DNA of 64,000 nucleotides, taken from positions 186,001-250,000 of the forward strand of contig NZ_VVIW01000004.1 in the NCBI RefSeq assembly GCF_011682045.1. The letters are read 5' to 3'. The DNA comes from Massilia aquatica. GTDB taxonomy: Bacteria; Pseudomonadota; Gammaproteobacteria; Burkholderiales; Burkholderiaceae_D. Below the pieces are notes generated by a model. The model saw only the letters and a program-made list of their open reading frames with translations, was not told the origin of the DNA and searched no databases. Shown here piece by piece: positions 38,747-47,443 of this stretch. How positions within the stretch are numbered: position 1 is the first letter of the stretch; every line of letters begins with the position of its first letter. The position numbers and the translations under genes are program-made.

Positions 38747-38834
38747 GCGTTTCCCTGGTCGCCACTGCGGGCGGCTTATGCTCGGTTCAATTCATTGAGG
38801 CGAAGGCGATGGCGCGCCGGCGTGCTGGTGTTCC

Positions 38835-40199
38835 TTAAGTGCCGGCGTAATACTCCGGCAGGACCAGGCTCACTTCCAGCCCGCCCTCCGGATGGTTGAT
38901 CAGCGCGATGCTGCCGCCGTGCTGCTCGGCGATGTTGCGGGCGATCGTCAATCCCAGCCCGGTGCCGCCGGATTCGCGCGAGCGCGAGGTTTCGACGCGG
39001 TAGAACGGTTCGAACACGCGCGCCAGCTCGCCCGGGGCGATGCCGGGGCCGTTGTCGCGCACGCGGATGCGCGCAGCACCGGCGCCCGCTTCCACCGTCA
39101 CATCGGCGCGCTGGCCGTACTTGACGGCGTTGTCGATCAGGTTCACCAGGCAGCGCCGCAGCGCCATCGGCCGTCCCAGCAGGGCCATGCCGGCGTGGCC
39201 GTGCACCACCACCTGCTGGCCGGCGTCGGTGGCGTCGCAGCTGACCGAATCGAGCAGGGAGTCGAGGTCGAGCGCCTGCATCGCTTCGGTGGTGTCGGTG
39301 CTGCGCGCCAGATCCAGGCCTTCGCGCACCATTTCCTGCATCGCCGACAGGTCGCCCACGAGGCGGTCGCGCAGCTCGCCGTCGCCGACTTTTTCGAGGC
39401 GCAGGCGCATGCGCGTGAGCGGGGTTTGCAGGTCGTGGGTAATCGCTGCCAGCATCTGGGTGCGCTGGAAAATGTACTGGCGAATGCGCGCCTGCATGGC
39501 GTTAAACGCGGCGCTGGCCTGGCGGATTTCGCTCGCGCCGGACAACTGCAGCGGCGGGTGGTTGATGTCGTTGCCGAGGTCCTTGGCGGCCTGCGCCAGC
39601 TGCTTGAGCGGACGGGTGGTCATGCGCGCCACCAGGTAGGCCAGGAAAGCGATGCTGACCAGGAACATGCCGATGATCATGCGGTAATCGGTTTCGTGGG
39701 CGATCACGGACGGCGGCGGCGGCAGCACCAGCAGGCGCAGCAGTTCGCCATCGCGCAGGCGCACGTTGATGCTCTCGCAAACGCCCTTCCATTGCGATTC
39801 GGTGGGGCCGAACATGCTGTTCTGGATGCGCGGCACGTCGCAGGCGGCGGGCCGGGCCGCGATGGTGGCCAGCTTGTACTGCGGCCCCATGCGCACCGCC
39901 AGGGCCGCCGTGAAGGGCGACGGGGCCGGCTTGACCGGCAGCCCGTCGTTGATGACGACCAGCTGGATGCCGGGCCGATTGGCCGCCGCCAGATAGGCCA
40001 GGCGGGCCGAGGCGGGTACGGTTTCAGTGGCGGTGATGAGTTGTTCGGCGCGGTCCATGGCGTGCTGGTCGCGGAAGGCTTCGATGACGCGCTGGCGTTC
40101 GTTTTCGGCCAGCAGCTGGGTCAGCACGGCCGTGATCACGACGCCGAGCAGCAGCGTGAGGAACACGCGCCCGGTCATCGAACCGAAGAAGGCCTTCAC
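38835..40199 (-). CDS. Sensor histidine kinase of an OmpR/EnvZ-type system
   Basis: 454 residues from GTG 40199, which overlaps the response regulator stop (GTGA). Two transmembrane helices (about 10-30 and 174-192) enclose a periplasmic sensor with two cysteines (Cys120, Cys141) that could pair. A HAMP domain is followed by the H box AAITHDLQTPLTRM (His255), the N box NLIDNAVKYG, DNGPGIAPG and GGTGLGLTIARNI. It should phosphorylate the adjacent regulator. Clustering with an RND pump suggests it senses envelope stress or the exported compound. Confidence 0.93.
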   Translation of the reverse strand: MKAFFGSMTGRVFLTLLLGVVITAVLTQLLAENERQRVIEAFRDQHAMDRAEQLITATETVPASARLAYLAAANRPGIQLVVINDGLPVKPAPSPFTAALAVRMGPQYKLATIAARPAACDVPRIQNSMFGPTESQWKGVCESINVRLRDGELLRLLVLPPPPSVIAHETDYRMIIGMFLVSIAFLAYLVARMTTRPLKQLAQAAKDLGNDINHPPLQLSGASEIRQASAAFNAMQARIRQYIFQRTQMLAAITHDLQTPLTRMRLRLEKVGDGELRDRLVGDLSAMQEMVREGLDLARSTDTTEAMQALDLDSLLDSVSCDATDAGQQVVVHGHAGMALLGRPMALRRCLVNLIDNAVKYGQRADVTVEAGAGAARIRVRDNGPGIAPGELARVFEPFYRVETSRSRESGGTGLGLTIARNIAEQHGGSIALINHPEGGLEVSLVLPEYYAGT

Positions 40200-40924
40200 G
40201 TGCCCGGCTCCACCGTCACCTGGCCGGCCAGCACATAGCCGCCGTTGCGCACTGTCTTGATGATCTGCGGCAGGCGCGCGTCTTCGCCGAGCTTCTGGCG
40301 CAGGCGGCTGATCTGGATGTCGATCGAGCGGTCGAACGGGTCGGCGTCGCGGCCCTGGGTCAGGTTGAGCAGCTGGTCGCGGTTGAGCACGCGGTTGGGA
40401 TGCTCGAGGAACACGCGCAGCAGGCGGAATTCGGCGCCCGACAGCATGATCACGATGCCTTCCGGGTTGAGCAGGTGGCGCGCGGTCAGGTCGAGCGTCC
40501 AGCCGGAAAAGCGCATCTGCTGGGCATTGTCGGACGGGGCGTTGGACGGCATCGCGTGGCTGCGGCGCAGCACGCTGCGGATACGCGCCAGCAGCTCGCG
40601 CGGCTCGAACGGCTTGGGCAGGTAATCGTCGGCGCCCATTTCCAGGCCCAGGATGCGGTCGAGCGGCTCGTTGCGGGCGGTCAGCATGATCACCGGCAGG
40701 GTCGAATTGGCGCGCAGCTTGCGGCACAGGGTCAGGCCGTCGTCGCCCGGCAGGTTCAGGTCGAGCACGATCAGGTCGGGACGCGCTTCGTCGAGCGTCT
40801 TCCACATGGCGGTGCCGTCGGCGGCGGCCAGGGCGCGGTAGCCGTTCGATTCAAGGTAATCGGCCAGCAACGAGCGGATGTCGCGGTCGTCGTCGACGAT
40901 GAGAATGGTAGAAGGAGTATCCAT
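40196..40924 (-). CDS. OmpR-family response regulator
   Basis: 242 residues from ATG 40924. Receiver domain: acidic pocket DDD (11-13), phosphorylation site Asp55 in VLDLNLPGDDG, and Lys104 in YLPKPF. The C-terminal winged helix ends with DRSIDIQISRLRQKL and IIKTVRNGGYVLAG, typical of OmpR/PhoB DNA-binding domains. First gene of the RR-HK-adaptor-permease run. The divergent promoter holds paired GATACA-type half-sites, so it may control itself and the Spy-like gene. Confidence 0.95.
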   Translation of the reverse strand: MDTPSTILIVDDDRDIRSLLADYLESNGYRALAAADGTAMWKTLDEARPDLIVLDLNLPGDDGLTLCRKLRANSTLPVIMLTARNEPLDRILGLEMGADDYLPKPFEPRELLARIRSVLRRSHAMPSNAPSDNAQQMRFSGWTLDLTARHLLNPEGIVIMLSGAEFRLLRVFLEHPNRVLNRDQLLNLTQGRDADPFDRSIDIQISRLRQKLGEDARLPQIIKTVRNGGYVLAGQVTVEPGT

Positions 40925-40965
40925 GCCCGCAATTATCCCCACTTAGGGCGGCCCCGGATAGCGGT

Positions 40966-41014
40966 TTTGTATCGTCATGTATATTGGCATGAGGGCGATA
41001 CAAATAGATACAAA
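40966..41014. promoter_or_regulatory. Four GATACA half-sites: candidate operator of the OmpR-type regulator
   Basis: On the plus strand GATACAAA occurs at 40997-41004 and again at 41007-41014, exactly ten bases apart. On the other side TGTATC (40968-40973) and TGTATA (40978-40983), the reverse complement type, are also ten bases apart. Two direct-repeat pairs in opposite orientation inside a divergent promoter fit OmpR-family dimer binding. No binding data are implied. Confidence 0.6.
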
Positions 41015-41097
41015 CTCATTGGTAGCAGAAACCGCATGGAAACATGCAGGTCACATGATGCAGTTGCACCCCGCACATTTCAACCAAAGGAAACGCC

Positions 41098-41583
41098 ATG
41101 AACGTCCTCACTACCGTCCGCAACACCCTTGTGATCAGCCTGGCCGTACTGGGCATGGGCGGCGCCGCCGTTGCCGTGCACGCCCAGGAGAGCAACCCGA
41201 AAGCGGCCAGCGTCGAGCGCCACCACGGCGACCGGGCCGCGCACATGGCCAAGCGCCAGGCCCACATGGCCGAGCGCCAGGCACGCCTGCACGCGCAGCT
41301 CAAGCTGACGGCCGAGCAGGAACCGGCCTGGGCCGCCTGGAACGCCGCCAGCAAGCCGGGCGAGCGCCCTGCCCGTGGCGAACGCGGCCAGTGGGCCAGC
41401 AAAAGCGCGCCGGAGCGCATGGAACAGCAGCTGGACATGGCTAAACAGCATGTGGCCAGCATGGAAACCCGGCTGGCCGCGCTGAACACCTTCTATGCGA
41501 CGCTCTCGCCGGAACAAAAGAAGGTGTTTGACGAGCAAGGCATGCGGCGCGGCCATCATGGCAAGCACAAACGCCCTGCCTGA
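41098..41583 (+). CDS. Spy/CpxP-like periplasmic protein
   Basis: 161 residues with a Sec signal (cleavage near VHAQE). The mature part is helical and rich in His, Arg and Gln (MAKRQAHMAERQARLHAQLK). It carries two LTxxQ-type motifs, LTAEQEPAWAAW and LSPEQKKVF, which mark the Spy/CpxP family of periplasmic chaperones and stress sensors. Ribosome site AAGGAAA lies upstream. Divergent from the response regulator, as cpxP is from cpxRA in E. coli, so it is a likely regulon member. Confidence 0.85.
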   Translation: MNVLTTVRNTLVISLAVLGMGGAAVAVHAQESNPKAASVERHHGDRAAHMAKRQAHMAERQARLHAQLKLTAEQEPAWAAWNAASKPGERPARGERGQWASKSAPERMEQQLDMAKQHVASMETRLAALNTFYATLSPEQKKVFDEQGMRRGHHGKHKRPA

Positions 41584-41638
41584 ACTGTCGCCCGGACCGC
41601 CTGTCGGGCCAGGTAACCGGTACACAGGCAGTTAAAAC

Positions 41639-41677
41639 AGCCCTCCCCGCCAGCCCGGCGCGGAGGGCTTAATTTTT
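41639..41677 (+). terminator. Intrinsic terminator after the Spy-like gene
   Basis: AGCCCTCC (41639-41646) pairs with GGAGGGCT (41662-41669), with GC-rich loop sequence, followed by TAATTTTT. It lies about 55 bases downstream of the stop codon. Confidence 0.75.
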
Positions 41678-41842
41678 AACAATGTTGTACTTACACCGCA
41701 GTTGTTGCCCGCTGCCTCAAATAAAGGCGCTGCGGCATTCTCACAAAGTGGTACGTGGTGTATCCTGAGGAAAATCTATCCGCGCGGCAATCCACAACCA
41801 GTTTCCGGCTGCGGCACTAAAAAACCACAATCCGGGGGCAGC

Positions 41843-42514
41843 ATGGGCACAATGGTGTACGACAAGACCGACAAGGGTCGAGAGGAAATTTCCACGCGAA
41901 AACATCAGCTGGCCTCGCGCCTGCGTACCCTCTTGGTCATGATCGACGGTCGCCATACGCTCGACGATTTGCTGCGCAATTTTGGCGGCGTGGGCGTGAC
42001 CGGGGACAGCGTCAAGGAATTGCTGCAAGAAGGCTATATCTTCCTCGCCAGCGGGTCGGAACCGGATCTGGCCGGACCGCCATCGAAACTGCCGATGTCG
42101 GCGCGCGCGCGCCAGCTGGCCCGGCGCGCGGCCGGGGTCGAGGGCGCGCATCAGGAAGCCGATGTGGCGGACGAGACTGCGGTAGCGGCGCCGGCGCCGC
42201 TGGCGCAGGTGGCCAGCTCCCCCCTGCAATCGCCGCAGGCGCTGGCCGAAAGCCAGCTCGACGACGCTACGCGTTTCCGTCACCTGTACGATTTTTACAA
42301 CCAGACCATCAAGAGCACCATCGGCCTGCGCGGCATCATGCTGCAGCTTAAGGTTGAAAAGTGCAACAACGTGGCCGACTTCCGCGCGCTGCGCCTGCAG
42401 TACCTGGAAGCGGTGCTCAAGGCCAAGGGCAGCGAGATGGCGCGCAGCCTGCGCGGCCGTCTCGACGAACTGCTCGGCGGCGCCCCCGAGCACGACGACT
42501 TCAAGCTGCCGTAG
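41843..42514 (+). CDS. Conserved-looking protein of unknown function with wHTH-like N-terminus
   Basis: 223 residues from ATG 41843, preceded by GGGGG six bases upstream; the frame stays open to 41702. Residues about 1-70 (TRKHQLASRLRTLLVMIDGR, then TLDDLL and VKELLQEGYIFL) look like a winged-helix fold. An Ala/Pro-rich linker (about 85-140) precedes a helical C-terminal domain starting FRHLYDFYNQTIKSTIGLRG. No signal peptide. Soluble cytoplasmic protein; I do not recognise the family. Convergent with dsbD. Confidence 0.75.
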   Translation: MGTMVYDKTDKGREEISTRKHQLASRLRTLLVMIDGRHTLDDLLRNFGGVGVTGDSVKELLQEGYIFLASGSEPDLAGPPSKLPMSARARQLARRAAGVEGAHQEADVADETAVAAPAPLAQVASSPLQSPQALAESQLDDATRFRHLYDFYNQTIKSTIGLRGIMLQLKVEKCNNVADFRALRLQYLEAVLKAKGSEMARSLRGRLDELLGGAPEHDDFKLP

Positions 42515-42535
42515 CATTGCTCACGTCGGTGCGGC

Positions 42536-44377
42536 TCAGTTCAGCTTGCTCAGCGAGGCCGTGAACTTGTCCGCATTCTGGTAGCCGATAACGCGGCTGG
42601 CGGCGATTTCCCGGCCGTTCTTGTCGAACAGGATGATCCCCGGCGGCCCGAACAAACCGAAGCGCTTGAGCATGGCCTTGTCGTCGGCATCGTTGGCGGT
42701 CACGTCCACCTGCAACAGCAAGCTTCCCGCCAGTTGCTGCTTGACGCGCGGATCGACGAAGGTCAGCTTTTCCATCTCCTTGCAGGACACACACCAGTCG
42801 GCGTAAAAATCGAGCATCGCGGTCTTGCCGGCGTTTTGCGCCAGCGCGGCGTCGAGCTGGGCCACGGTCTTGATGCGGGTGAACGCCAGGCCATGCTGCT
42901 GCCCGCCCACGCCCAGATGGGCCAGCGGCGCGAGCGGATCGCGTCCGCCGGTGGCCAGGCCAGCCAGCTGCACCGCGCCGAGGATGGCAAAGGCGGCGCC
43001 GAGCGCCATCGCGCCCCAGTGGCGGGTATCGCGCAAGAGATATACGCCATAGCCGAGCAGCAGCGCGCTCCACAGCAGCATTTGCAGCAGCGGCGGCAGC
43101 ACCGGCGCGGTGATCCACAAGGCCATGCCCAGCATGGCCACGCCGAAGAACTTCTTGACCTTGTTCATCCAGCCGCCGGTACGCGGCAGCAAGGATCCGG
43201 CCGACAAGCCGACCAGCAGCAGCGGAATGCTCATGCCCACCGCCAGCGAGAACAGGGCCACGCCGCCGATGACGCCGTCGCGGGTCTGGAAGATGAAGGT
43301 CAGCGCGCCGGCCAGCGGGGCCGCCACGCAGGGGCCGACGATCAGGGCCGACATGGCGCCCATGACGAACACGCCGGCCAGTTTACCGGCCGACTGGCGG
43401 TCGGACGCGCTGGCCAGGCGGCTTTGCAGGAAGGTCGGCACTTGCAGCTCGTAGACGCCGAACATCGACAGCGACAGGCCGACGATCATGATGCCGACGC
43501 CGATCAGGATCCACGGTTTTTGCAGTTCGGCGGCCAGGCCTTCGCCCATCAGGCCGGCGGCCACGCCGAGCGCGGTGTAGACCAGGGCCATGCCCAGCGA
43601 ATAGGCCAGCGCCAGGATGAAGCCGCGCGCGCGGGAGGTCCCCTCGCCTTCGCCGACGATGATCGACGCCAGGATCGGCACCATCGGCAGCACGCAGGGC
43701 GTGAACGAGAGACCGAGGCCGAGCACGATAAAGGCCGGAATGATCAGCCACAGCTTGCCGCCGCCGAGCAGCGCGGCGCCGTCGCCGGCGGCCGGGGCTG
43801 GGGTGAAGGCGGTCGCGGGTGCGTCGACGCGGCGGTCGAGGATGGCCGGGTTGCCGCTGTCCTGCATGGGTTGGATGGCGCCGGGGATAGCGATGCCCGG
43901 TTTCAGGCCCGGCACGGGCGAGGAACCGCCGGAACCGACCAGGCGCGCGACCGCTTCCTGCGGCGCGTAGCACAGGCCGGCGTCGGCGCAGCCCTGCGAA
44001 GAGGCGGTCAGGGTGAACATGCCGGACGACTCGACCGGAATGGTGATGGTGACGCTCTTGCGGTAGCTTTCGACATCCTTCTGGAAGGTTTCGTCGAACT
44101 TGATCTTGCCGGCCGGGATGACCGGGGTACCGAGGGTGGCGTTGGCGGCCGTGAATTTAAAGCGCTCGCGGTACATATAGTAGCCGTCGGCGATGTCGTA
44201 GGTCACGGCGACGGTTTGCGGGTCGACCATGCGCGCCGAAAACTTGAAGGCGACCTCGGGCGCGAGATAGTCTTCTTCCGCGCGCGCGGGGGCGGCGAAC
44301 AGGAATGCGAGGGCAAGCAGGAACAGCGCGAAGGCCTGGGCCGGCGCTTTCAACGCTTTCAACGAAGAGGCAAACAT
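42536..44377 (-). CDS. dsbD: Thiol:disulfide interchange protein DsbD
   Basis: 613 residues from ATG 44377; twelve extra codons upstream are possible but give a poorer signal peptide. The N-terminal periplasmic domain has the redox pair CADAGLC, the central eight-helix membrane domain has SFTPCVLPMVPI and GPCVAAPLAGAL, and the C-terminal thioredoxin-like domain has YADWCVSCKEME. It moves electrons from cytoplasmic thioredoxin to periplasmic reductases, including those for cytochrome c maturation. Confidence 0.97.
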   Translation of the reverse strand: MFASSLKALKAPAQAFALFLLALAFLFAAPARAEEDYLAPEVAFKFSARMVDPQTVAVTYDIADGYYMYRERFKFTAANATLGTPVIPAGKIKFDETFQKDVESYRKSVTITIPVESSGMFTLTASSQGCADAGLCYAPQEAVARLVGSGGSSPVPGLKPGIAIPGAIQPMQDSGNPAILDRRVDAPATAFTPAPAAGDGAALLGGGKLWLIIPAFIVLGLGLSFTPCVLPMVPILASIIVGEGEGTSRARGFILALAYSLGMALVYTALGVAAGLMGEGLAAELQKPWILIGVGIMIVGLSLSMFGVYELQVPTFLQSRLASASDRQSAGKLAGVFVMGAMSALIVGPCVAAPLAGALTFIFQTRDGVIGGVALFSLAVGMSIPLLLVGLSAGSLLPRTGGWMNKVKKFFGVAMLGMALWITAPVLPPLLQMLLWSALLLGYGVYLLRDTRHWGAMALGAAFAILGAVQLAGLATGGRDPLAPLAHLGVGGQQHGLAFTRIKTVAQLDAALAQNAGKTAMLDFYADWCVSCKEMEKLTFVDPRVKQQLAGSLLLQVDVTANDADDKAMLKRFGLFGPPGIILFDKNGREIAASRVIGYQNADKFTASLSKLN

Positions 44378-44456
44378 GACTTCCTTAGCGGGATGCGAAG
44401 CAGAATAGTACACCCGGGGAAGAGTTCTCGTCTGCGCTGGGGCATGGCCGGGGCTC

Positions 44457-44462
44457 TATAAT
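44457..44462 (+). promoter_or_regulatory. Consensus -10 box before the four-gene cassette
   Basis: A perfect TATAAT stands 79 bases upstream of the first cassette gene and 80 bases from the divergent dsbD start. The sequence 17 bases upstream (GCGCTG) is a poor -35. Confidence 0.4.
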
Positions 44463-44540
44463 GGCTCGCCTGAAGTGCCCGCCGATGCGCCTTGCGCGAG
44501 CACGACCGGTAAAACCAGACGGTGGATTGAGGACTTGCCT

Positions 44541-44843
44541 ATGAAACTGATGATCGACCTGAATTCGTTCTACTCGGCGGGAGACGAACGTCGCTTCTTT
44601 GAGGGGCTGGGCGACAACCCGGCAGTGTCCGGATACCGGGGAATAGCGCACCAACTGCAAGTGAGCATCGTTCAGAAGCACCTCAACCACAATACGCTGC
44701 GGGAGTTGATTGCCCTGTTCTATCGATATCAGATTCCAATGGCGCCGCTGGCCCCGCTGGCGGAAAACAAGAGGTTTGCCTGGCTGGCGGACGAACGGTG
44801 GTATTGGCACCAGAGCATGATTACGCAAGGGGATGCAGGATGA
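44541..44843 (+). CDS. Unknown small protein, cassette gene 1
   Basis: 100 residues starting MKLMIDLNSFYSAGDERRFF. No signal peptide, membrane segment or cysteine motif; the C-terminus is aromatic-rich (WLADERWYWHQSM). I do not recognise the family. The stop overlaps the next gene by four bases (ATGA), so the two are translationally coupled. Size and style recall immunity-type proteins of polymorphic toxin systems, but no toxin is visible here. Confidence 0.65.
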   Translation: MKLMIDLNSFYSAGDERRFFEGLGDNPAVSGYRGIAHQLQVSIVQKHLNHNTLRELIALFYRYQIPMAPLAPLAENKRFAWLADERWYWHQSMITQGDAG

Positions 44844-45112
44844 CCGAGCTATTCAAAGAAGTCATGGTGTGGAGACGTCTTGACGCTGTCTCGGCTGTTC
44901 GATACACGTGCCTTCAAGATTTGCACAACGACAAGTTCGCGCTGCAAAGCGCGGATTTTTTTCGATTGCCACTGACTCCCGCTTCGGCGCACAACTTCGC
45001 CGCACAGTTTGTGGAGCTGCTCATCGAAACATCGCCGACCGAGCGTTGTTCTTGGTTCGATTCGCTCGATGACGCTATAGTTAATCACGATCAGGAGTTT
45101 CCGTCAGCATGA
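44840..45112 (+). CDS. Unknown small protein, cassette gene 2
   Basis: 90 residues starting MTELFKEVMVWRRL, with a ribosome site AAGGGG inside the end of gene 1. Acidic C-terminus (SLDDAIVNHDQEF). Soluble, no recognisable motif. Coupled to gene 1, so the two probably act together. Family not recognised. Confidence 0.62.
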   Translation: MTELFKEVMVWRRLDAVSAVRYTCLQDLHNDKFALQSADFFRLPLTPASAHNFAAQFVELLIETSPTERCSWFDSLDDAIVNHDQEFPSA

Positions 45113-45167
45113 AATCGACTCTTGAATACACATGCCAACATGGACGGCGCGTTGATGATAAAAGCTC

Positions 45168-45716
45168 ATGATGAATAACTGCGTATTTAATCCATTTCAG
45201 GCGATCGGCGACGCGGACGGCGAGATTGATCCTTTGGTTCGCTCGCAGCTGCTTGAGCAGGCAATCAGCGCTCTTTCAGCGCCAGACACTGTGCACACTG
45301 CCGAAACCCATTATGCGCTTGGCTACGCATGGTATCTGCATCCGCAAGAGACGCAGACACGTAACAGCAAGGTGACCTGGCATTTGCAAAAGTCCCTGGA
45401 GATCGATCCCGGCCACCGGTTCGCGCGTCTCTACCTGGGCCATTATTACTACGACCGGCGGCGATTTGCCGACGCGCTTGCGGCATTGTCCAGTCTCAAG
45501 GACGACGAATTCTCCGCACTGGGACAGGTGTGGCGCGATGCCAAGGTCGCCGAACTGCTTTTGTGCTGCATGCTTCAGTTGGGAGACCGCTCACGCATCC
45601 AGGAGACCGTATTCCGTTTCTGCGACTCGCTGACAAAATGTGAGGATGGCATGCATGCCAATCCTGATGAATTGACCGCCACGCTCGTGGAAAAGCTCAC
45701 TGGTGCGACGGGATAA
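45168..45716 (+). CDS. TPR-like protein of unknown function, cassette gene 3
   Basis: 182 residues; tandem ATG codons at the start. Helical, with TPR-like segments: AETHYALGYAWYLHPQETQ, then HLQKSLEIDPGHRFARLYLG and HYYYDRRRFADALAAL. Cytoplasmic by lack of a signal. Base composition is less GC-rich than flanking core genes, as for the whole cassette. It begins 55 bases after gene 2 on the same strand. Confidence 0.65.
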   Translation: MMNNCVFNPFQAIGDADGEIDPLVRSQLLEQAISALSAPDTVHTAETHYALGYAWYLHPQETQTRNSKVTWHLQKSLEIDPGHRFARLYLGHYYYDRRRFADALAALSSLKDDEFSALGQVWRDAKVAELLLCCMLQLGDRSRIQETVFRFCDSLTKCEDGMHANPDELTATLVEKLTGATG

Positions 45717-45857
45717 TCGAGGCTGAAGCGCGTCGTCACAATGGCATGGCGCGTCGCCCCCAGCCCGTCGGGCACGAACAGCCCGGGAATGCGGGAAGAT
45801 ATCCCGCAAAGCGCTTTCGATCCAGCAGGCTATCTCCATCACAAATCAAGCTCACCG

Positions 45858-46358
45858 ATGTCACTCATAAAATATCTGCTTCTTCTGGTGTGCGTTTTTC
45901 TGTCAGGCTGCCGTCCGGCCGACCCAAGGCCGGTAATGCTGACGCTGACCGTTCATAGCTACGATTCGCCGCAAGCGGTCATGCAAAGCCTCGCAGTCAA
46001 GCCAGCCGATTGGAAAGTGATCGAAAATACCAAAACTGGTCCATCCGACAAGCGTCCGCCGTACCACTTGCTAGTTGTTTCAGTTGAGAATGTGATGGAC
46101 CACGGAGCCCTGGGAACTGCTCGCTTACACTTCTTCAACAACCGGCTCAGCCGCGTTTCGTTCTATCCGAAAGATTTTGCGTATTACAAACGCAAGCTGC
46201 GATCCGACTTGAATATTGACCTCGATAGCCCGGCTTTGAATCTGCGTTTCGGGGCGAGAATCCGGAGCGGAAAGGACTATAAAGACGAGCCGTATGTTGA
46301 CTTCGCGGACCCTGTTCTCGATGACGAACATAACGAGTGGATTTCCACATACTCTTAG
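45858..46358 (+). CDS. Unknown lipoprotein, cassette gene 4
   Basis: 166 residues from ATG 45858, chosen because it gives a clear lipoprotein signal (MSLIKYLLLLVCVFLSGC, Cys18). The frame is open further upstream but without signal logic. The mature protein is beta-rich with no family I recognise (YHLLVVSVENVMDHGALG; FNNRLSRVSFYPKDF). Likely membrane-anchored. It ends 60 bases before the convergent bicarbonate permease. Confidence 0.65.
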   Translation: MSLIKYLLLLVCVFLSGCRPADPRPVMLTLTVHSYDSPQAVMQSLAVKPADWKVIENTKTGPSDKRPPYHLLVVSVENVMDHGALGTARLHFFNNRLSRVSFYPKDFAYYKRKLRSDLNIDLDSPALNLRFGARIRSGKDYKDEPYVDFADPVLDDEHNEWISTYS

Positions 46359-46418
46359 GTTAGGGAGGCGATGACGCTTGTTGCCAGTCGCCGCGGGAGG
46401 GAAGCCGGTCATGTGTCT

Positions 46419-47351
46419 TCAGTAAAAACAATGCACCCAGCGTTGATAAACCGGCAGGCCCAACAACACGTTCACCGGGAAGGTGATGCCCAGAGCGGCC
46501 AAGGTCGCCAATCCCAGGTCGGCATTCGGAATGGCGCTGCGGATCGCCGCCGGCGCCGCAATGTACGAGGCGCTGGCGGCCAGCGCGGCCAGCACCAGGG
46601 CGCTGCCCTCAGGCAGTCGCAATAACAGCGCGACGGCAATCCCGGCCCAGGCCAGCGCGAATGGCGCCAGCACCGCAAACACCATCAGGCGCCAGTGCCG
46701 CAGCGGCGACGAGGCCGTGAAGCTGCGCGCGGTGCACAGTCCCATTTCCAGCAGGTACAGCGAGAGCATGGTCTTGAAGCCGTCAATCAGCACCGGCTTG
46801 AGCGGGGCCAGCCCCACCGGGCCGTACAGATACCCGATCAGCACGCCACCACCCAAAAGCAGTACGCCGCGGCTGGTCAGCGCTTCCCACAGCACGCAGG
46901 CGCCGCCGTCGCGGCCGCTCAGATGGCGCTGCCACAGGAGCATCAGCACGATGGCGGGCAGTTCCAGCATCACCAGATACAAGGTGGTCTGCGGCGCCAG
47001 CGCCAGGCCGGAGCGTTCGGCCAGTGCCACCACGACGGCGAAGGTGCCGGCGCTGACCGAGCCGTAATGGGCTGCCACGCTGCTGGCGTCGTCGGACGAG
47101 AGCCGCACCAGGCGGCGCAGCACCGGATAGCACGCGACCGGCAGCACCAGGCCGAGCGCGGCGACTGCCAGCAGTTCCGGCAGCAGGGCCGCGCCCAGGG
47201 CGCCGTGCAAGGCCATGCCGCCTTTCAGGCCGAGCACCAGCATCAGCAGGATCGCCAGGGTGTCGTAAATCGCCACCGGGACTTTCAGGTCCGACTTGAC
47301 CAGCCCGGCGACCAGCCCGAGCGCGAAAAAAGCAATGACGATATCTAACAT
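46419..47351 (-). CDS. SbtA-type sodium-dependent bicarbonate permease
   Basis: 310 residues from ATG 47351; the open frame reaches 47444 but the added part lies over the divergent lysR promoter. About ten hydrophobic helices. The phrases MLVLGLKGGMALHGAL, VAAHYGSVSAGTF and SASYIAAPAAIRSAIPNAD are characteristic of the SbtA/DUF897 family (bicarbonate uptake, first known in cyanobacteria). Divergent from a LysR gene that probably regulates it. In a heterotroph it may feed carboxylases or pH balance. Confidence 0.82.
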   Translation of the reverse strand: MLDIVIAFFALGLVAGLVKSDLKVPVAIYDTLAILLMLVLGLKGGMALHGALGAALLPELLAVAALGLVLPVACYPVLRRLVRLSSDDASSVAAHYGSVSAGTFAVVVALAERSGLALAPQTTLYLVMLELPAIVLMLLWQRHLSGRDGGACVLWEALTSRGVLLLGGGVLIGYLYGPVGLAPLKPVLIDGFKTMLSLYLLEMGLCTARSFTASSPLRHWRLMVFAVLAPFALAWAGIAVALLLRLPEGSALVLAALAASASYIAAPAAIRSAIPNADLGLATLAALGITFPVNVLLGLPVYQRWVHCFY

Positions 47352-47443
47352 GTGCACTCCGGCAAAGACAGGATCGCGAGTTTGCCGAAAGTTACGTATA
47401 TTGGATAATAAATTGTTCAACCACACCCCATAGAGGATCATCA

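Noticed and set aside
40200-40805. Extension of the sensor kinase frame to 656 residues
   Set aside because: The added part overlaps the response regulator in another frame and is low-complexity; the GTG at 40199 gives a normal kinase start.
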